From Blastococcus sp. TML/M2B (lineage in GTDB: Bacteria > Actinomycetota > Actinomycetes > Mycobacteriales > Geodermatophilaceae), in contig NZ_JAENZZ010000001.1 of assembly GCF_016612865.1 (NCBI RefSeq), forward strand, positions 62,001 through 126,000: a stretch of DNA of 64,000 nucleotides, written 5' to 3'. Of the stretch, positions 18,603 to 28,607 are shown piece after piece (the stretch's first letter is position 1; every line of letters starts with the position of its first letter). The notes below the pieces were generated by a model. It did not search any database. It was given only the letters and a program-made list of their open reading frames with translations, and was not told the DNA's origin. The translations under genes and the position numbers were made by a program.

Positions 18603-19860
18603 TCAGTCGACGAGCGCCTGGTTGACCAGCTGGCGCAGGTAGTTGCGGATCGGCAGCGTGCTCGAGGGCAGCAGCTGCGTGTAGAAGCCGACCGTGACGT
18701 CCTCGACCGGGTCGACGTAGAAGCCGGTCGAGGCCGCGCCGCCCCAGCTGTAGTCGCCGGGGCTGGCCAGCACGCCGTAGGCGGCCGGGTCCATGACCAT
18801 GGAGAAGCCCAGCCCGAAGCCGACGCCGCGCATCGGCGACTCGGCGTGCAGCGGGCGGCCGAAGGACTGCAGGTCCTGGTTGCCGGGCAGGTGGTTGGTC
18901 GTCATCTGCCGGATGGTGCGCGGGCTGAGGATGCGGCCGCCGTCGTAGGAGCCGCCGCGGCGCAGCATCTCCAGGAAGCGCAGGTAGTCACCGGCGGTGG
19001 AAGACCAGGCCGCCGCCACCGGAGAGGAAATCGGGCTTCCGGTGCGCGCCGCGGTCCATCGCCTCGCTGAACGTCATGCCGGACGACGGGCCGCCCGGCT
19101 TGCCCGGCGTGGCCAGGTACAGGCGGGCCAGCGACTCGGGGTCGTCCTCGGGGCGCAGGCCGAAGGAGGTGTCGCGCATGCCCAGCGGGGCGAAGATGCG
19201 CGAAGCGAAGAAGTCGTCCAGCGTCTGGCCGGAGATCACCTCGACCAGCCGGCCGAGGACGTCGGTGGAGACGCCGTAGTTCCACTCGCTGCCGGGCTGG
19301 AAGACCAGCGGGGCCGAGGCCCACTGGCGGCAGACGTCGGCGGAGTCGGCGCCGCGCGGGCTGCCCCACTCGTGGCCCAGGGCGCGGTAGATGGCGTCGA
19401 CCGGGTGCGCGTGGTGGAAGCCGTAGGTGAGCCCGGAGGTGTGGGTGAGCAGGTGCCACACCCGGATCGGCTCGATCTGGGGGACCGTCACGGGCTTCTG
19501 CGCGGAGCCGCCGACGTAGACGCGGGTCTCGGCGAACTCGGGGAGCCACCTGGTGATCGGGTCGGTGAGCTCGAAGGCGCCCTCCTCGTACAGCATCATC
19601 GCCGCGACCGAGGTGATCGGCTTGGTCATCGAGAAGATCCGCCAGCGGGTGTCGTCCTCGACGGGGAGGCCGGCCTCCACGTTGCGGTGGCCGGCCCGGC
19701 CGACGTGCACGAGCTTGCCGTGCCGGGCGACGGTGACCAGGAAGCCGGGCAGCTGCCCGTCGTCGACCCAGCGGGCCAGCCGCCGGTCGAGCCGTTCGAG
19801 CCGGCCGGCGTCGAAACCGACCTCGCCCGGATCGGTGCTGACGGTCAGATCACTGCCCAC
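18603..19860 (-). CDS. Beta-lactamase-family serine hydrolase, one frameshift
   Basis: About 418 aa once repaired. It has the class C beta-lactamase/esterase motifs: FSMTKPITSV (SxxK nucleophile), a YGV segment in WNYGVSTDVLGRL, and SWGGAASTGFYVDP near the end. No signal peptide is visible, so a cytosolic esterase or peptidase is more likely than a true beta-lactamase. The frame breaks at 19001-19002, where one extra base in CTTCC splits SGGGGLV from STAGDYLRFLEML; the break is on the 500-bp grid. GTG at 19860 is chosen because of GGAGGT five bases upstream. Confidence 0.82.
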
Positions 19861-19992
19861 GGGGGACCTCCGCTGCCCTGGGCGCCGTCCACCGTCGGGC
19901 GGCGCCTGCACCCGCATCCTGGCCCATGGGCCTGTGGCCTGGACCACACGGGTGCGGCGCGACGCCCGACGGTGGGCAGCGCAGGGGTCAGG

Positions 19993-20280
19993 TCAGGAGA
20001 CCGGAACGGCGCTCGCGGCCTTCTTGAGGTTCGAGCCGGCGGTCACCTTGACGGTGTTCGCGGCCGCGATCTCGATCGCCTCGCCCGTCTGCGGGTTGCG
20101 GCCCGTGCGAGCGGAGCGCTGCGTGCGCTCGACGGTCAGCAGGCCGGAGACGGCGACCTTGTCGCCGCGGGTGATGGCGTCGACGAGCTCGTCCTGGAGG
20201 CCGGCGATGACGGCGTCCACCGTCGAGGCCGGGACGTCGGCGCGCTTGGCGATGGCGGAGACCAGTTCAGCCTTGTTCAT
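19993..20280 (-). CDS. HU-family nucleoid DNA-binding protein
   Basis: A 95-aa HU protein opening MNKAELVSAIAKRADV, with the DNA-inserting arm region ARTGRNPQTGEAIEI. HU dimers bend and compact DNA. Unlike mycobacterial HupB it has no long lysine/alanine-rich C-terminal tail; it ends after KKAASAVPVS. An AAAGG ribosome site precedes the ATG. The gene is divergent from the aldo/keto reductase across a 180-bp spacer. Confidence 0.95.
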   Translation of the reverse strand: MNKAELVSAIAKRADVPASTVDAVIAGLQDELVDAITRGDKVAVSGLLTVERTQRSARTGRNPQTGEAIEIAAANTVKVTAGSNLKKAASAVPVS

Positions 20281-20460
20281 GGAGCAACCTTTCGTCGGGA
20301 GGCCGGGTCGAACGAGAGCCGGACCGGGGGCACGCTGCCACGAACCCCCGACAATCCGCCACTGCACCCCCGTTTCCGGGCCCTGGATGGCTCGCAGGTC
20401 ACACCCGCACCACCCCGGGGGTGACCTGCGCGTGTCGTGGACCACACCTAGCGTGGGGGC

Positions 20461-21386
20461 ATGCCGCAGCTCCCCGGGACCGACCTGACCGTCAGCGACC
20501 TCTGCCTGGGCGGCAACGTCTTCGGGTGGACGGCGGACGCGCCGACGTCCTTCGCCGTCCTCGACCGCTTCCTCGACGCCTCGGCTCCGCAGCCGGCGTT
20601 CGTCGACACCGCCGAGATGTACGGCAACGGCGTCTCGGAGCAGATCCTGGGTGAGTGGATGGCCACCCGCGGCGTCCGCGACCGGGTCGTGGTGGCCACC
20701 AAGGCCTCGCCCGGGACGAAGGAGCACCCGCTGGCCGCGGGGGAGATCCGCGCCGCTGCCGAGCGGTCGCTGCGCAACCTCCGCACCGACCGGATCGACC
20801 TCTACTACGCCCACTACGACGACGCGACGACGCCGCTGGAGGAGGCGCTGACGGCGTTCGACGAGCTGGTGCAGGCCGGCAAGGTGCGCCACGTCGCGGC
20901 CTCGAACTACTCGGCGGAGCGGCTGACCGAGGCGCGGGAGACCGCGCAGCGCCTCGGCGTCGGCGGGTACGCGGCGCTGCAGACGCACTACAACCTGGTG
21001 GATAGCGGGCCGGCTTCGAGGACGGCCTGCGCGACACCGTGCAGGCGCAGGGGATCGGCACCCTGCCCTACTTCGCGCTGGCCAAGGGCTTCCTCACCGG
21101 CAAGTACCGGGCGGGGGAGCAGATCGACTCGCCGCGGGCCAAGGGCGCGTCGGCGTACGTGGGGGAGCGCGGCGACCGCGTGCTCGCCGTGCTGGGCGCG
21201 ATCGCGCGCGAGCAGGGCGTGCCGGTGCCGGCGGTGGCGCTGCGCTGGCTCGCCGACCAGCCCACGGTGGTGGCGCCGATCGCCTCGGGGCGCACGGTCG
21301 AGCAGCTGGCCGACCTGCTCCCGATGCGCGACCTGGTGCTGGACGACGCGCAGCGCGCGGCCCTGGACGAGGCCAGCGCCGTCTAG
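20461..21386 (+). CDS. Aldo/keto reductase, one frameshift
   Basis: About 308 aa when repaired. The AKR catalytic set is visible: Asp and Tyr in FVDTAEMYGNG, Lys in VVATKASPG, His in YYAHYDD. The N-terminal part reads in frame to HYNLVD, then the frame changes at 21001-21005 (GATAGCGGGCC; two bases too many or one too few) and continues as GFEDGLRDTVQAQGIGTLPYF. The break is on the 500-bp grid. NADPH-dependent carbonyl reduction in the cytosol is expected. TAGCGT six bases before the ATG suggests a leaderless message. Confidence 0.82.
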
Positions 21387-21419
21387 GGGACCGGCGCCGC
21401 GATGACGGGCGCCGGCCCC
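21386..21419. terminator. Hairpin between convergent aldo/keto reductase and DUF1059 genes
   Basis: GGGGACCGGCGCC and GGCGCCGGCCCC form a strong GC stem with a ~9-nt loop directly after the reductase stop. There is no T-tract. It could serve both converging genes. Confidence 0.5.
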
Positions 21420-21449
21420 GGGGCCCTCCCGGGTGGGAGGGGAGGTCGG

Positions 21450-21623
21450 TCAGACGGTGGCGATGAGGCTGCGGACCGTCGCCTGGAGCTCGGGGGTCAC
21501 CTCGTTGATGCCGTGCTCGGCGGCCGCGTGCGGCACCGCCTGGGCGAAGATGCCGTCCTCGTCGGCGGCGGTGAACGTGGCGTTGCAGTCGGGGATGACG
21601 TCGCCGCAGGCGAAACGCTTCAT
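21450..21623 (-). CDS. DUF1059-family small protein
   Basis: A 57-aa protein starting MKRFACGDVIPDC, with two cysteines and the closing EVTPELQATVRSLIATV. It matches the DUF1059 family of tiny predicted metal-binding proteins, whose members share MKxFxCGDVVPGC and a conserved histidine (here in HAAAEHGI). Function is unknown. A GGAGT ribosome site lies upstream (reverse complement of ACTCC at 21630-21634). Confidence 0.8.
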   Translation of the reverse strand: MKRFACGDVIPDCNATFTAADEDGIFAQAVPHAAAEHGINEVTPELQATVRSLIATV

Positions 21624-21684
21624 GGGTGGACTCCTCGTCGGTGGGGCGACCGGCTCCTGAGCTGGCGCCGGGGTCTGGGTGGGG

Positions 21685-22782
21685 TCAGCGGGCGCTGCGC
21701 CCCGCGGTGATCAGGTCCTCGACCCGGAGGATCCCGAGGACGTGGCCGGTCGGATCGGTGCACACGACCGGCTCCCACCGGCGGGCGATCGGGCGGGTCA
21801 GGGCGCGCGCGAGGGTCTCCTCGATGTCGGTCGAGGGGTGCACGCGCAAGGACACCGGGGCCGTGTAGACCTCGGCCGTCCGGGGGTCGCTGAGCAGCAG
21901 CCCGGCCGGCTCGCCGTGCGACCCCACCAGCACCGCCGGGGGGATGCCGAGCACCTGGGCGCCCAGCGCGCAGTGGCGGACGGGGCGCAGCAGGCTGGCC
22001 ACGCTCTCGGTGAGCCGGGCCCGCGCCACCTGGGCGCGCACCAGCTGCACCACCTCGGGCGCCAGCGGGGCGAACGTCGGGCCGGGGCGGCCCAGCAGCC
22101 AGCCCTGCGCGAGCGGGACGCCGAGCTGGGCGAAGGCGGCCAGCTCGGCCGCCGTCTCGACGCCCTCGGCGAGCAGCCAGGCGTCGATCCGGCCGGCGAA
22201 CTCGCCGACCATCTCGGCCAGGGCCATGCGCACCGGGTCGGCGTCGGCGTCGGCCACGAGGGCGCGGTCGAGCTTGACCATCTGGGGGCGCAGCGCGGCC
22301 ATCTGCTGCAGGCCGGAGTAGCCGCTGCCGGCGTCGTCCAGCGCGATGAGGGCGCCGCGGGCGCGCAGCACGTCGGTCTGCCGGCGCAGGGCGCCGAGGT
22401 CGTCGACGGGGGTGTGCTCGGTCAGCTCGACGACGACGCGGTGCAGGTCGGGGCGGGTGGCGAGCGCCTCCTGGACCGACCGGGCACCGAGCAGGTGCGG
22501 GCTCACGTTGACGGTGAGGAAGGTGTCGTCGGGCAGCAGGGGCACGACGGCCAGGGCCTTGTGGATGGCCAGCGCCTCGAGCTCGGCGGCGACCCCGGCC
22601 TCGGCGGCGGCGGCGAACCAGACGTCGGGTCCGGCCGCGCCGGGGAAGCGGGCCAGCGCCTCGTACCCGGCCACCGTGCCGGTCTCGAGGGCGACGATCG
22701 GCTGGAAGGCCAGCGTCAGGTCGTCGGGGTCGGCGAGCAGCGGACGGCAGTCCGGCAGGCCGGCCGTGCGTGTGCCGAGCAT
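21685..22782 (-). CDS. EAL-domain c-di-GMP phosphodiesterase with a C-terminal CBS-like domain
   Basis: A 365-aa soluble protein. The EAL domain (~20-245) keeps the motifs needed for cyclic-di-GMP hydrolysis: YEALAR, NVSPH, ELTEH, LDDAGSGYSG, KLDRAL, EGVET and the final QGWLLGRP. The DDFGTGYSS loop is altered to DDAGSGYS but both aspartates remain. The C-terminal ~100 residues end in DPTGHVLGILRVEDLI, a CBS-type half, a common EAL partner. A sigma-28-like promoter lies 8 nt upstream of the ATG, so it is probably co-regulated with motility. Divergent from the PP2C gene. Confidence 0.88.
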   Translation of the reverse strand: MLGTRTAGLPDCRPLLADPDDLTLAFQPIVALETGTVAGYEALARFPGAAGPDVWFAAAAEAGVAAELEALAIHKALAVVPLLPDDTFLTVNVSPHLLGARSVQEALATRPDLHRVVVELTEHTPVDDLGALRRQTDVLRARGALIALDDAGSGYSGLQQMAALRPQMVKLDRALVADADADPVRMALAEMVGEFAGRIDAWLLAEGVETAAELAAFAQLGVPLAQGWLLGRPGPTFAPLAPEVVQLVRAQVARARLTESVASLLRPVRHCALGAQVLGIPPAVLVGSHGEPAGLLLSDPRTAEVYTAPVSLRVHPSTDIEETLARALTRPIARRWEPVVCTDPTGHVLGILRVEDLITAGRSAR

Positions 22783-22790
22783 GAGCCGGT

Positions 22791-22818
22791 GATCGGTCGT
22801 CCCGGGTCGGTGCTTGAC
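22791..22818 (-). promoter_or_regulatory. Sigma-28-like promoter of the EAL gene
   Basis: On the minus strand GTCAAG (TCAA at 22817-22814) is separated by 17 nt from CCGATC (22796-22791), 8 nt before the ATG. This is the same TCAAG/CCGA arrangement as at the MCP and the GGDEF-EAL gene. Confidence 0.5.
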
Positions 22819-22964
22819 CCCGAGTGGGCCCCGTCACCCGGGCGGGGGAGCGGCCGCGGTCGGCGGGTTTCGCAGGAGCGGTCGACCGTGTCGCGGCGCC
22901 ACCCGTGCAAGCATGATCCCGGCGGCCCTGCCCGGGGCGCCGAGGCCGCGGTTGGGAGGCGTGC

Positions 22965-25684
22965 GTGTCCGGCTCGCAGCCGCCTGTGCTCGGGCCCCTC
23001 CTGGACCCGGCGCGCATCGCCGTGGCCCGCCGGATGCTCGCCGAGGTCTCCGGCCCCGCCGCCTACGATCGGCTCTCCGGCCTGGCCGCGCGCCTGGTCG
23101 GTGCCGGGCACGCCAAGATCACGCTCTTCACCGACCAGGACCTCGTCGTCGGCGGGCACGGGCTGCCGCCCGGCGTGGTGGGCGGCCCGGCGCTCCTGAC
23201 CGGCGCCTTCTCGGCGATGGTCGTGACGAGCGGGTTGCCGCTCGCCGTGCCCGACGCGCGGGCCGACCCGGACGTCGCGGACCTGCCGGCGGTCACGTCG
23301 GGGCAGGTGGGCGCCTACCTCGGGTCGCCGCTGGTGACGGCCTCGGGGCACGTCGTCGGCGTGCTGGCGCTGTACGACGCCGAGCCGCGGCCCTGGAGCG
23401 GGGACGAGGCCGAGCTGCTGCGCCAGCTGGCCAGCTCCGTCGTCGCCGAGCTCGAGCTCGCCGCGGCCAACGCGGACGCCGCCTGGTCCGCCCGCCGGCT
23501 GGGCGTGGCGCTGGAGGCGAGCTCCGTCGGCATCTGGGAGGTCGATCTCCGCGCCGGCTTTATCGACTGGGACGAGCGCAGCGCGGCGATCTTCGGCGTC
23601 GACCAGGCCACCCGCGTGCCGATGGACCGGCTGTTCGCCGAGTTCGTCCACCCGGACGACCGGGACTCCTCGCAGCGGACCATGACCGAGGCCGTCGAGG
23701 CGCGGGCGCAGTACACCGTCGAGCTGCGGATCCTGCGCCGCGACGGGAAGGTCCGCTGGATCGTCTGCCGGGGGCGCGTGCTGACCGGGCCCGACGGCGC
23801 GGCCCAGCGGATCCTCGGCACCGTCCTCGACGTGACCGACGCGCGCAACCAGGCGCGCTCCCGGCTGGCCGCCGTGCAGCGGGCGGCCGCGATCGCCGCG
23901 GTGGCCGCCGAGGTGGCCAACGCGACCGGGATCGGCGAGCTCGCCGACATCACGCTGCGCGGCGCCGAGGTGCTCGGGGCGGTGTCCGGCGGCGTGGCCG
24001 TCCGCGAACCCGGGGACGACGAGCGCGTGCGGGTCCACCTGGGCCGCCGGATCCTCGACGTCGTCCGCGCCGAGGTGGGCGAGGTGCCCTCCGGCGGCGT
24101 GCTGGTCGACCTCGACGACGCGCTGCCCACCCAGTACACGGCGCGCACGGGGGAGCGGGTCGTGCTGAGCAGCGTCGAGGAGGGCATCGCCCGCTTCCCC
24201 GCGATGGCGCCGTGGACCGAGGTGCTGGGGCTGCGCGCCCTCGCCTCGCTGCCGCTGGTGGTCGAGGGCCGGCTGCTGGGCAGTTTCGTCGCCTACTGGA
24301 CCACCGACCACGCGTTCGACGCCGAGGAGCTGCGGCTGCTGGAGGGCCTCACCGCGCAGATCACGCTGAGCGTCTCGCGGCTGCAGGCCGATGCCGACCG
24401 GGACCGCGCCGTGGCCGCGGTGACCGAGGCCAACCAGCGGCTCGAGCTGCTGGCCGAGGCGGGGCGGGTGCTGTCCGGCACGATGGACATCGGCGAGCAG
24501 CTGCCAGCGGCTGGCCTCCCTCGTCGTCCCCCGGCTCGGGGACTGGTGCTGGATCGTCAGCACCGACGAGCACGGCCGGCTGCGCGAGACCGCCAGCGCG
24601 CACCGCGACCCCGCTCGCGAGGAGTTCGTCGCCGAATACGTCAGCCGCATGGTGCGCACGGTGACGCCGGAGGGCGCCCCGCGCCGGGTGTTCCGCACCG
24701 GTCAGCCGCTGGTCGTCCGCGACCTCACTCCCGAGCGGATCGCCTCGGTCGTCTCCGACCCGCAGGCCAAGGCGATGCTGGTGGAGCTGGCGCCGTCGTC
24801 GGTGGCGGCGGTGCCGCTGACCATCCGGGGGCAGACCGTCGGCGTGCTGTGCCTGCTCAACGGCGCGGACCGCGGGCCGCACCCCGCCGCCGACGTCGAG
24901 ACCGCGGTGGAGATCGGCCGCCGGGCCGGGATGGCGCTGCACCACGCCCGCCTCTACGGGCAGCAGCGCGCCCTGGCCGACGCCCTGCAGCGCAGCATGC
25001 TCACGCGAGCCGCCGGCGATCGAGGACTGCGAGGTCGTCGTCCGGTACGTCCCGGCCGCCGAGGGCGCCGAGATCGGCGGTGACTGGTACGACGCCTTCG
25101 AGCAGGCCACGGGGACGACGGTGCTGGCCATCGGCGACGTCGTCGGGCACGACACCCGGGCGGCCGCCGCGATGGGGCAGGTGCGCGGGCTGCTGCGGGG
25201 GATCAGCTACTCCAGCGGCGGCTCCCCGGCGCGGGTGCTGACCGAGCTGGACCGCGCGCTGGCCGGGCTGGCGCTGCGCACGATGGCCACCGCGGTCATC
25301 GCCCACCTCGAGCCGCAGGACGGCGGGGGCGCGCTGCTGCGCTGGTCGAACGCCGGGCACCCGCCGCCGGTGCTGGTGGGGGCCGACGGCGCGGTGCGGC
25401 TGCTCGACGTCGCCGAGGCCGACCTGCTGCTCGGTGTGGACCCCGGCTTCACCCGCGAGGACCGCACCGTGCCCGTCGAGCGCGGAGCGACCGTGCTGCT
25501 CTACACGGACGGGCTGGTGGAGCGGCGTGACCGCGACATCGACGCCGGCACCGAGGAGCTGCTGGAGGTGCTGCGCGAGTGCGGCGGGCTGCCGCTGGAG
25601 CAGCTGTGCGACGAGGTGCTGCGCCGGCTGTTCCTCCCGGACGCCGAGGACGACGTCGCCGTCCTCGCCGTCCGCCTCACCTGA
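22965..25684 (+). CDS. GAF-PAS-GAF-GAF-PP2C (SpoIIE/RsbU-type) phosphatase, two frameshifts
   Basis: About 905 aa when repaired. Order: GAF (~25-165), PAS with PAC (~178-300; IWEVDLRAG, VRWIVCRGRV, ILGTVLDVT), two further GAF-type domains (~310-470, ~490-670) and a C-terminal PP2C phosphatase (GGDWYDAF, IGDVVGHD, GHPPPVLV, LYTDGLVERR, EDDVAVLAVR). Such proteins dephosphorylate anti-anti-sigma (STAS) proteins to release alternative sigma factors. The frame breaks at 24501-24505 (after DIGEQL) and 25004-25006 (after LQRSMLT), each one base too many, both on the 500-bp grid. The GTG start has GGGAGG upstream. Candidate STAS targets are encoded at 52422-53042. Confidence 0.87.
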
Positions 25685-25710
25685 CCCACGCGGCCCTGCG
25701 CCCCAGCCCG

Positions 25711-25773
25711 GTTGATCATCGTCGAACGGCTGCCCGCCACGCCGGTGGGGGCGGCCGATCGACGATGATCAAC
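25711..25773. repeat. Long inverted repeat between convergent genes (family C)
   Basis: GTTGATCATCGTCGA (25711-25725) and its exact complement TCGACGATGATCAAC (25759-25773) enclose 33 nt. It lies between the converging PP2C and fadE5 stops and probably ends transcription from both sides. Only one copy is seen in the window. Confidence 0.65.
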
Positions 25774-25786
25774 TCGGGGGTGGGTG

Positions 25787-27835
25787 CTACTGGCCCGGGG
25801 GGACGTCGACGGCGGTGGCGGTGCCCATCGGCGGCTCCTCGCCGGTCTGCGCGCGCAGCTCGGCGTCGCGGGCGGCCATGGCCTCCTGCCGGCCCGGCTC
25901 CTCCTCGAGGATCGCGGCGGCCTTCCAGTCCTCCGGGATCGCGAAGCCGTCGACCAGCGTGATCAGGTGCGGGCGGAGCTCCTTGAGCAGCTGGTTCACC
26001 GTGGCGGTGAGCGTCTTGGCGCGGGCCGGCGTCAGCTGCCCGTGCTCGAGGAACCACGCCTTGTCGGCCTCGATGGTCGAGAGCGCGTAGAGGTCGCAGA
26101 GCGTGTCGAGCAGCTGCTTGGTGGCCGGGTCGTCGACGCGGTCCACGCCGGCGACGAACGCCTCGAGCACGATCCGCTCGATGTGCGTCTGCGCGGACTT
26201 GAGCACGTGGTCCTGGACGTCGTTGAACATGTCGAACGGCGCCATGCCCTCCATGGTGGAGTTCTTGCGCAGCCGCCGGGTCGCGCCCTCGAGCGAGTGC
26301 TTCTCGCGGAACTCGAACATCTTCAGCTGCCAGCCGCGGTCGAGCATCGGCACGTCGTCCACCCCGGGGACGGCGTCCACCAGGCGCGCGATCAGCGCGC
26401 GGGCCGCCGTCCGCTCCAGCACGGTCTCGCGGACCATGTCGGCGACGAAGCTCACCCGCCCCCAGCCGTCGAGCGAGCCGAAGTTGTCGCGGTACCCGGT
26501 GAGCAGGCCCTTGGCGACCAGCTGCAGCAGGACGGTGTTGTCGCCCTCGAAGGTGGTGAAGACGTCGGTGTCGGCCTTGAGGTGCGGCAGCCGGTTCTCC
26601 TGCAGGTAGCCCGCCCCGCCGCACGCCTCGCGGCACATCTGGATGGTCTGCGTCGCGTGCGCGGTCTGGGCCACCTTGAGCCCGGCCGCCCGCGACTCGA
26701 GCTCGCGCTGGGCCTGCTCGTCCACCTCCTGGCCGTGCACGTGCACCGCCGTCTGCACGTCGTGCATCGTCGAGACCAGCTCGCCCTGCGCGAAGTGCAG
26801 CGCGTAGGTCTTGGCCAGCGCCGGCAGCAGCTTGCGCTGGTGGACGAGGTAGTCGTTGATGACGATCTCGCGCTCCTCGCCGGGCGCGGCGAACTGGCGG
26901 CGCACCTCGCCGTACCGGACGGCGATGTCGAGGGCCAGCTTGGTCGCCGAGCCGGCCGAGCCGCCGACGCTCACCCGGCCGCGCACGAGCGTGCCGAGCA
27001 TGGTGAAGAAGCGGCGGGTCTCGTTCTCGATGCTCGAGGTGTAGGTGCCGTCCTCGGCGACCTGGCCGTAGCGGTCGAGCAGCATGTCCCGCGGCACGGA
27101 CACGTGGTCGAAGGTGAGCCGGCCGTTGTCGACGCCGAGCAGGCCGGCCTTGGGGCCGTCGTCCTCGATGGTGACGCCCGGCAGCGGGTTGCCGTCGGCG
27201 TCCCGGATCGGCACCAGCCAGGCGTGCACGCCGTGGTTGGTCCCCTGGCTCACCAGCTGGGCGAAGACGACCGCCATGCGGCCGTCCTTCGCCGCGTTGC
27301 CGATGTAGTCCTTCCGCGCGGCCTGGTGCGGGGTGTGCAGGTCGAAGGTCTGCGTCGCGGGGTCGTAGGTGCAGGTCGTGCGCAGCTGCTGGACGTCGGA
27401 GCCGTGCCCGGTCTCGGTCATGGCGAAGCAGCCGGGCAGGTCGAAGCTCATGACGTCGCGCAGGTAGGTCTCGTGGTGCCGGCGGGTGCCGAGCAGCTCG
27501 AGCGCGCCGCCGAACAGGCCCCACTGCACGCCGGCCTTGACCATGAGGGAGAGGTCGGCGAAGGCGAGCATCTCGATCGAGGTGACCGAGGCGCCGGAGT
27601 CGGCCTCGCCGCCGAACTCCTTCGGGAAGCCGAAGCCCACCCGGCCGGAGTCGGCCAGCACCTTGGCCGCGCGGGTGACGCGCTCGCGGGCCTGCTGCAT
27701 CGTCTCGCCGTAGACGGGCAGGAAGTCGGGGTCGGTGAGGCTCTCGCGGGCGTCGCGGCGGACGTGCGCCCAGCGGCCGTCCAGGACCTCGCGGATCGCC
27801 TTCAGGTCCACCGGGGCGGGCAGGGACTTCGTCAC
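25787..27835 (-). CDS. fadE5: FadE5-like acyl-CoA dehydrogenase
   Basis: A 682-aa, long-form acyl-CoA dehydrogenase with FAD/substrate motifs CFAMTETGHGSDV and the C-terminal GDNTVLLQLVAKGL. It is longer than usual ~380-aa enzymes because of an acyl-CoA-oxidase-like C-terminal extension, as in mycobacterial FadE5. It oxidises acyl-CoA to trans-2-enoyl-CoA. The gene set here (fadE5 opposite fadA2-fabG4-htdX) matches the mycobacterial Rv0241c-Rv0244c neighbourhood in content. GTG at 27835 has GGAGGA upstream and overlaps the TetR stop by four bases, so the two are translationally coupled. Confidence 0.88.
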   Translation of the reverse strand: MTKSLPAPVDLKAIREVLDGRWAHVRRDARESLTDPDFLPVYGETMQQARERVTRAAKVLADSGRVGFGFPKEFGGEADSGASVTSIEMLAFADLSLMVKAGVQWGLFGGALELLGTRRHHETYLRDVMSFDLPGCFAMTETGHGSDVQQLRTTCTYDPATQTFDLHTPHQAARKDYIGNAAKDGRMAVVFAQLVSQGTNHGVHAWLVPIRDADGNPLPGVTIEDDGPKAGLLGVDNGRLTFDHVSVPRDMLLDRYGQVAEDGTYTSSIENETRRFFTMLGTLVRGRVSVGGSAGSATKLALDIAVRYGEVRRQFAAPGEEREIVINDYLVHQRKLLPALAKTYALHFAQGELVSTMHDVQTAVHVHGQEVDEQAQRELESRAAGLKVAQTAHATQTIQMCREACGGAGYLQENRLPHLKADTDVFTTFEGDNTVLLQLVAKGLLTGYRDNFGSLDGWGRVSFVADMVRETVLERTAARALIARLVDAVPGVDDVPMLDRGWQLKMFEFREKHSLEGATRRLRKNSTMEGMAPFDMFNDVQDHVLKSAQTHIERIVLEAFVAGVDRVDDPATKQLLDTLCDLYALSTIEADKAWFLEHGQLTPARAKTLTATVNQLLKELRPHLITLVDGFAIPEDWKAAAILEEEPGRQEAMAARDAELRAQTGEEPPMGTATAVDVPPGQ

Positions 27836-28548
27836 GACTCCTCCATGCTGTTCGGTGCGGGTGCCACGACGCCGGAGAGCCCGGCCCAGGCGAGATCGGT
27901 CAGGTGTGCGGCGAGTTCCGTGCGCAGCATCGGGCGCTCGGCGCGCAGCCACCAGTCGGCGGCGGAGCGGACCAGCCCCACCAGCCCGTGCCCCCAGGCG
28001 CCGGCGGCGGCTGGATCGCGTCCGGCCTGCTCCAGGGCGACCGCCATGAGCGCGGCGGCCTGGTCGCCGACGAGGTCGGCGAGGGTGGCGAGGGGGTCGG
28101 CGCCGTCGGCCGGGTGCTGGGAGACCACGAAGCGGTAGATCTCGGGCTCGGCCTCGAGGAAGGCGAAGTAGCTGCCGATCGCCGCGGCGGTCATCGCGCG
28201 GGGGTGGTCGCTGGTGGCCATCGCCGCCCGCAGCTGGGCGAGCAGCCGGCCGGCGACCTCGGTGCAGACCGCGACGCAGAGCTCCGAGCGGTCGGCGAAG
28301 TACCGGTAGACGACGGTCTTGCTCGTGCCGGCCGCGGCGGCGATCTCCTCCATGCCGACGCCGGCGCCGTGCCTGCCGACCGCGGTCAGGGTCGCCTGGA
28401 CGAGTTGTTCGCGCCGCGCACGGCGGTGCTCGTCCCATCTCGAGTCGCGGCGGTCCCGGCCCTGCGGAACAGTGCCCGGGGCGCGTCGGGCGGCCGCCCG
28501 CGGCTCGCGTCCGGGCTGCGAGGAGCGTCTCACCACCTCTGCCTTCAT
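27832..28548 (-). CDS. TetR-family transcriptional regulator of the beta-oxidation island
   Basis: A 238-aa regulator. The helix-turn-helix lies unusually deep (~50-95; MEEIAAAAGTSKTVVYRYFADRSEL) behind a basic, disordered ~45-aa N-terminus. The C-terminal ligand domain contains SYFAFLEAEPEIYRFVV. It is co-transcribed with fadE5 and divergent from fadA2. A perfect palindrome in the 59-bp shared spacer is the likely operator. An acyl-CoA effector is plausible by analogy with FadR-like TetR proteins, but unproven. Confidence 0.88.
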   Translation of the reverse strand: MKAEVVRRSSQPGREPRAAARRAPGTVPQGRDRRDSRWDEHRRARREQLVQATLTAVGRHGAGVGMEEIAAAAGTSKTVVYRYFADRSELCVAVCTEVAGRLLAQLRAAMATSDHPRAMTAAAIGSYFAFLEAEPEIYRFVVSQHPADGADPLATLADLVGDQAAALMAVALEQAGRDPAAAGAWGHGLVGLVRSAADWWLRAERPMLRTELAAHLTDLAWAGLSGVVAPAPNSMEES

Positions 28549-28565
28549 GTGAACGACGGTACCGC

Positions 28566-28578
28566 GTACCCTGGGTAC
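28566..28578. promoter_or_regulatory. Candidate TetR operator between TetR-fadE5 and fadA2
   Basis: GTACCC-T-GGGTAC is a perfect inverted repeat, and a wider GGTACC pair frames it (GGTACC at 28559-28564 region and GGGTACC at 28573-28579). It sits centrally in the divergent spacer, so one bound dimer could control both operons. Confidence 0.55.
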
Positions 28579-28607
28579 CGGCCACTCACCCGACCTCGGA
28601 GGTCCCC

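Noticed and set aside
18603..19860. Antibiotic-resistance beta-lactamase
   Set aside because: The SxxK hydrolase fold fits, but there is no signal peptide and the family is mostly esterases or peptidases; resistance is not supported.
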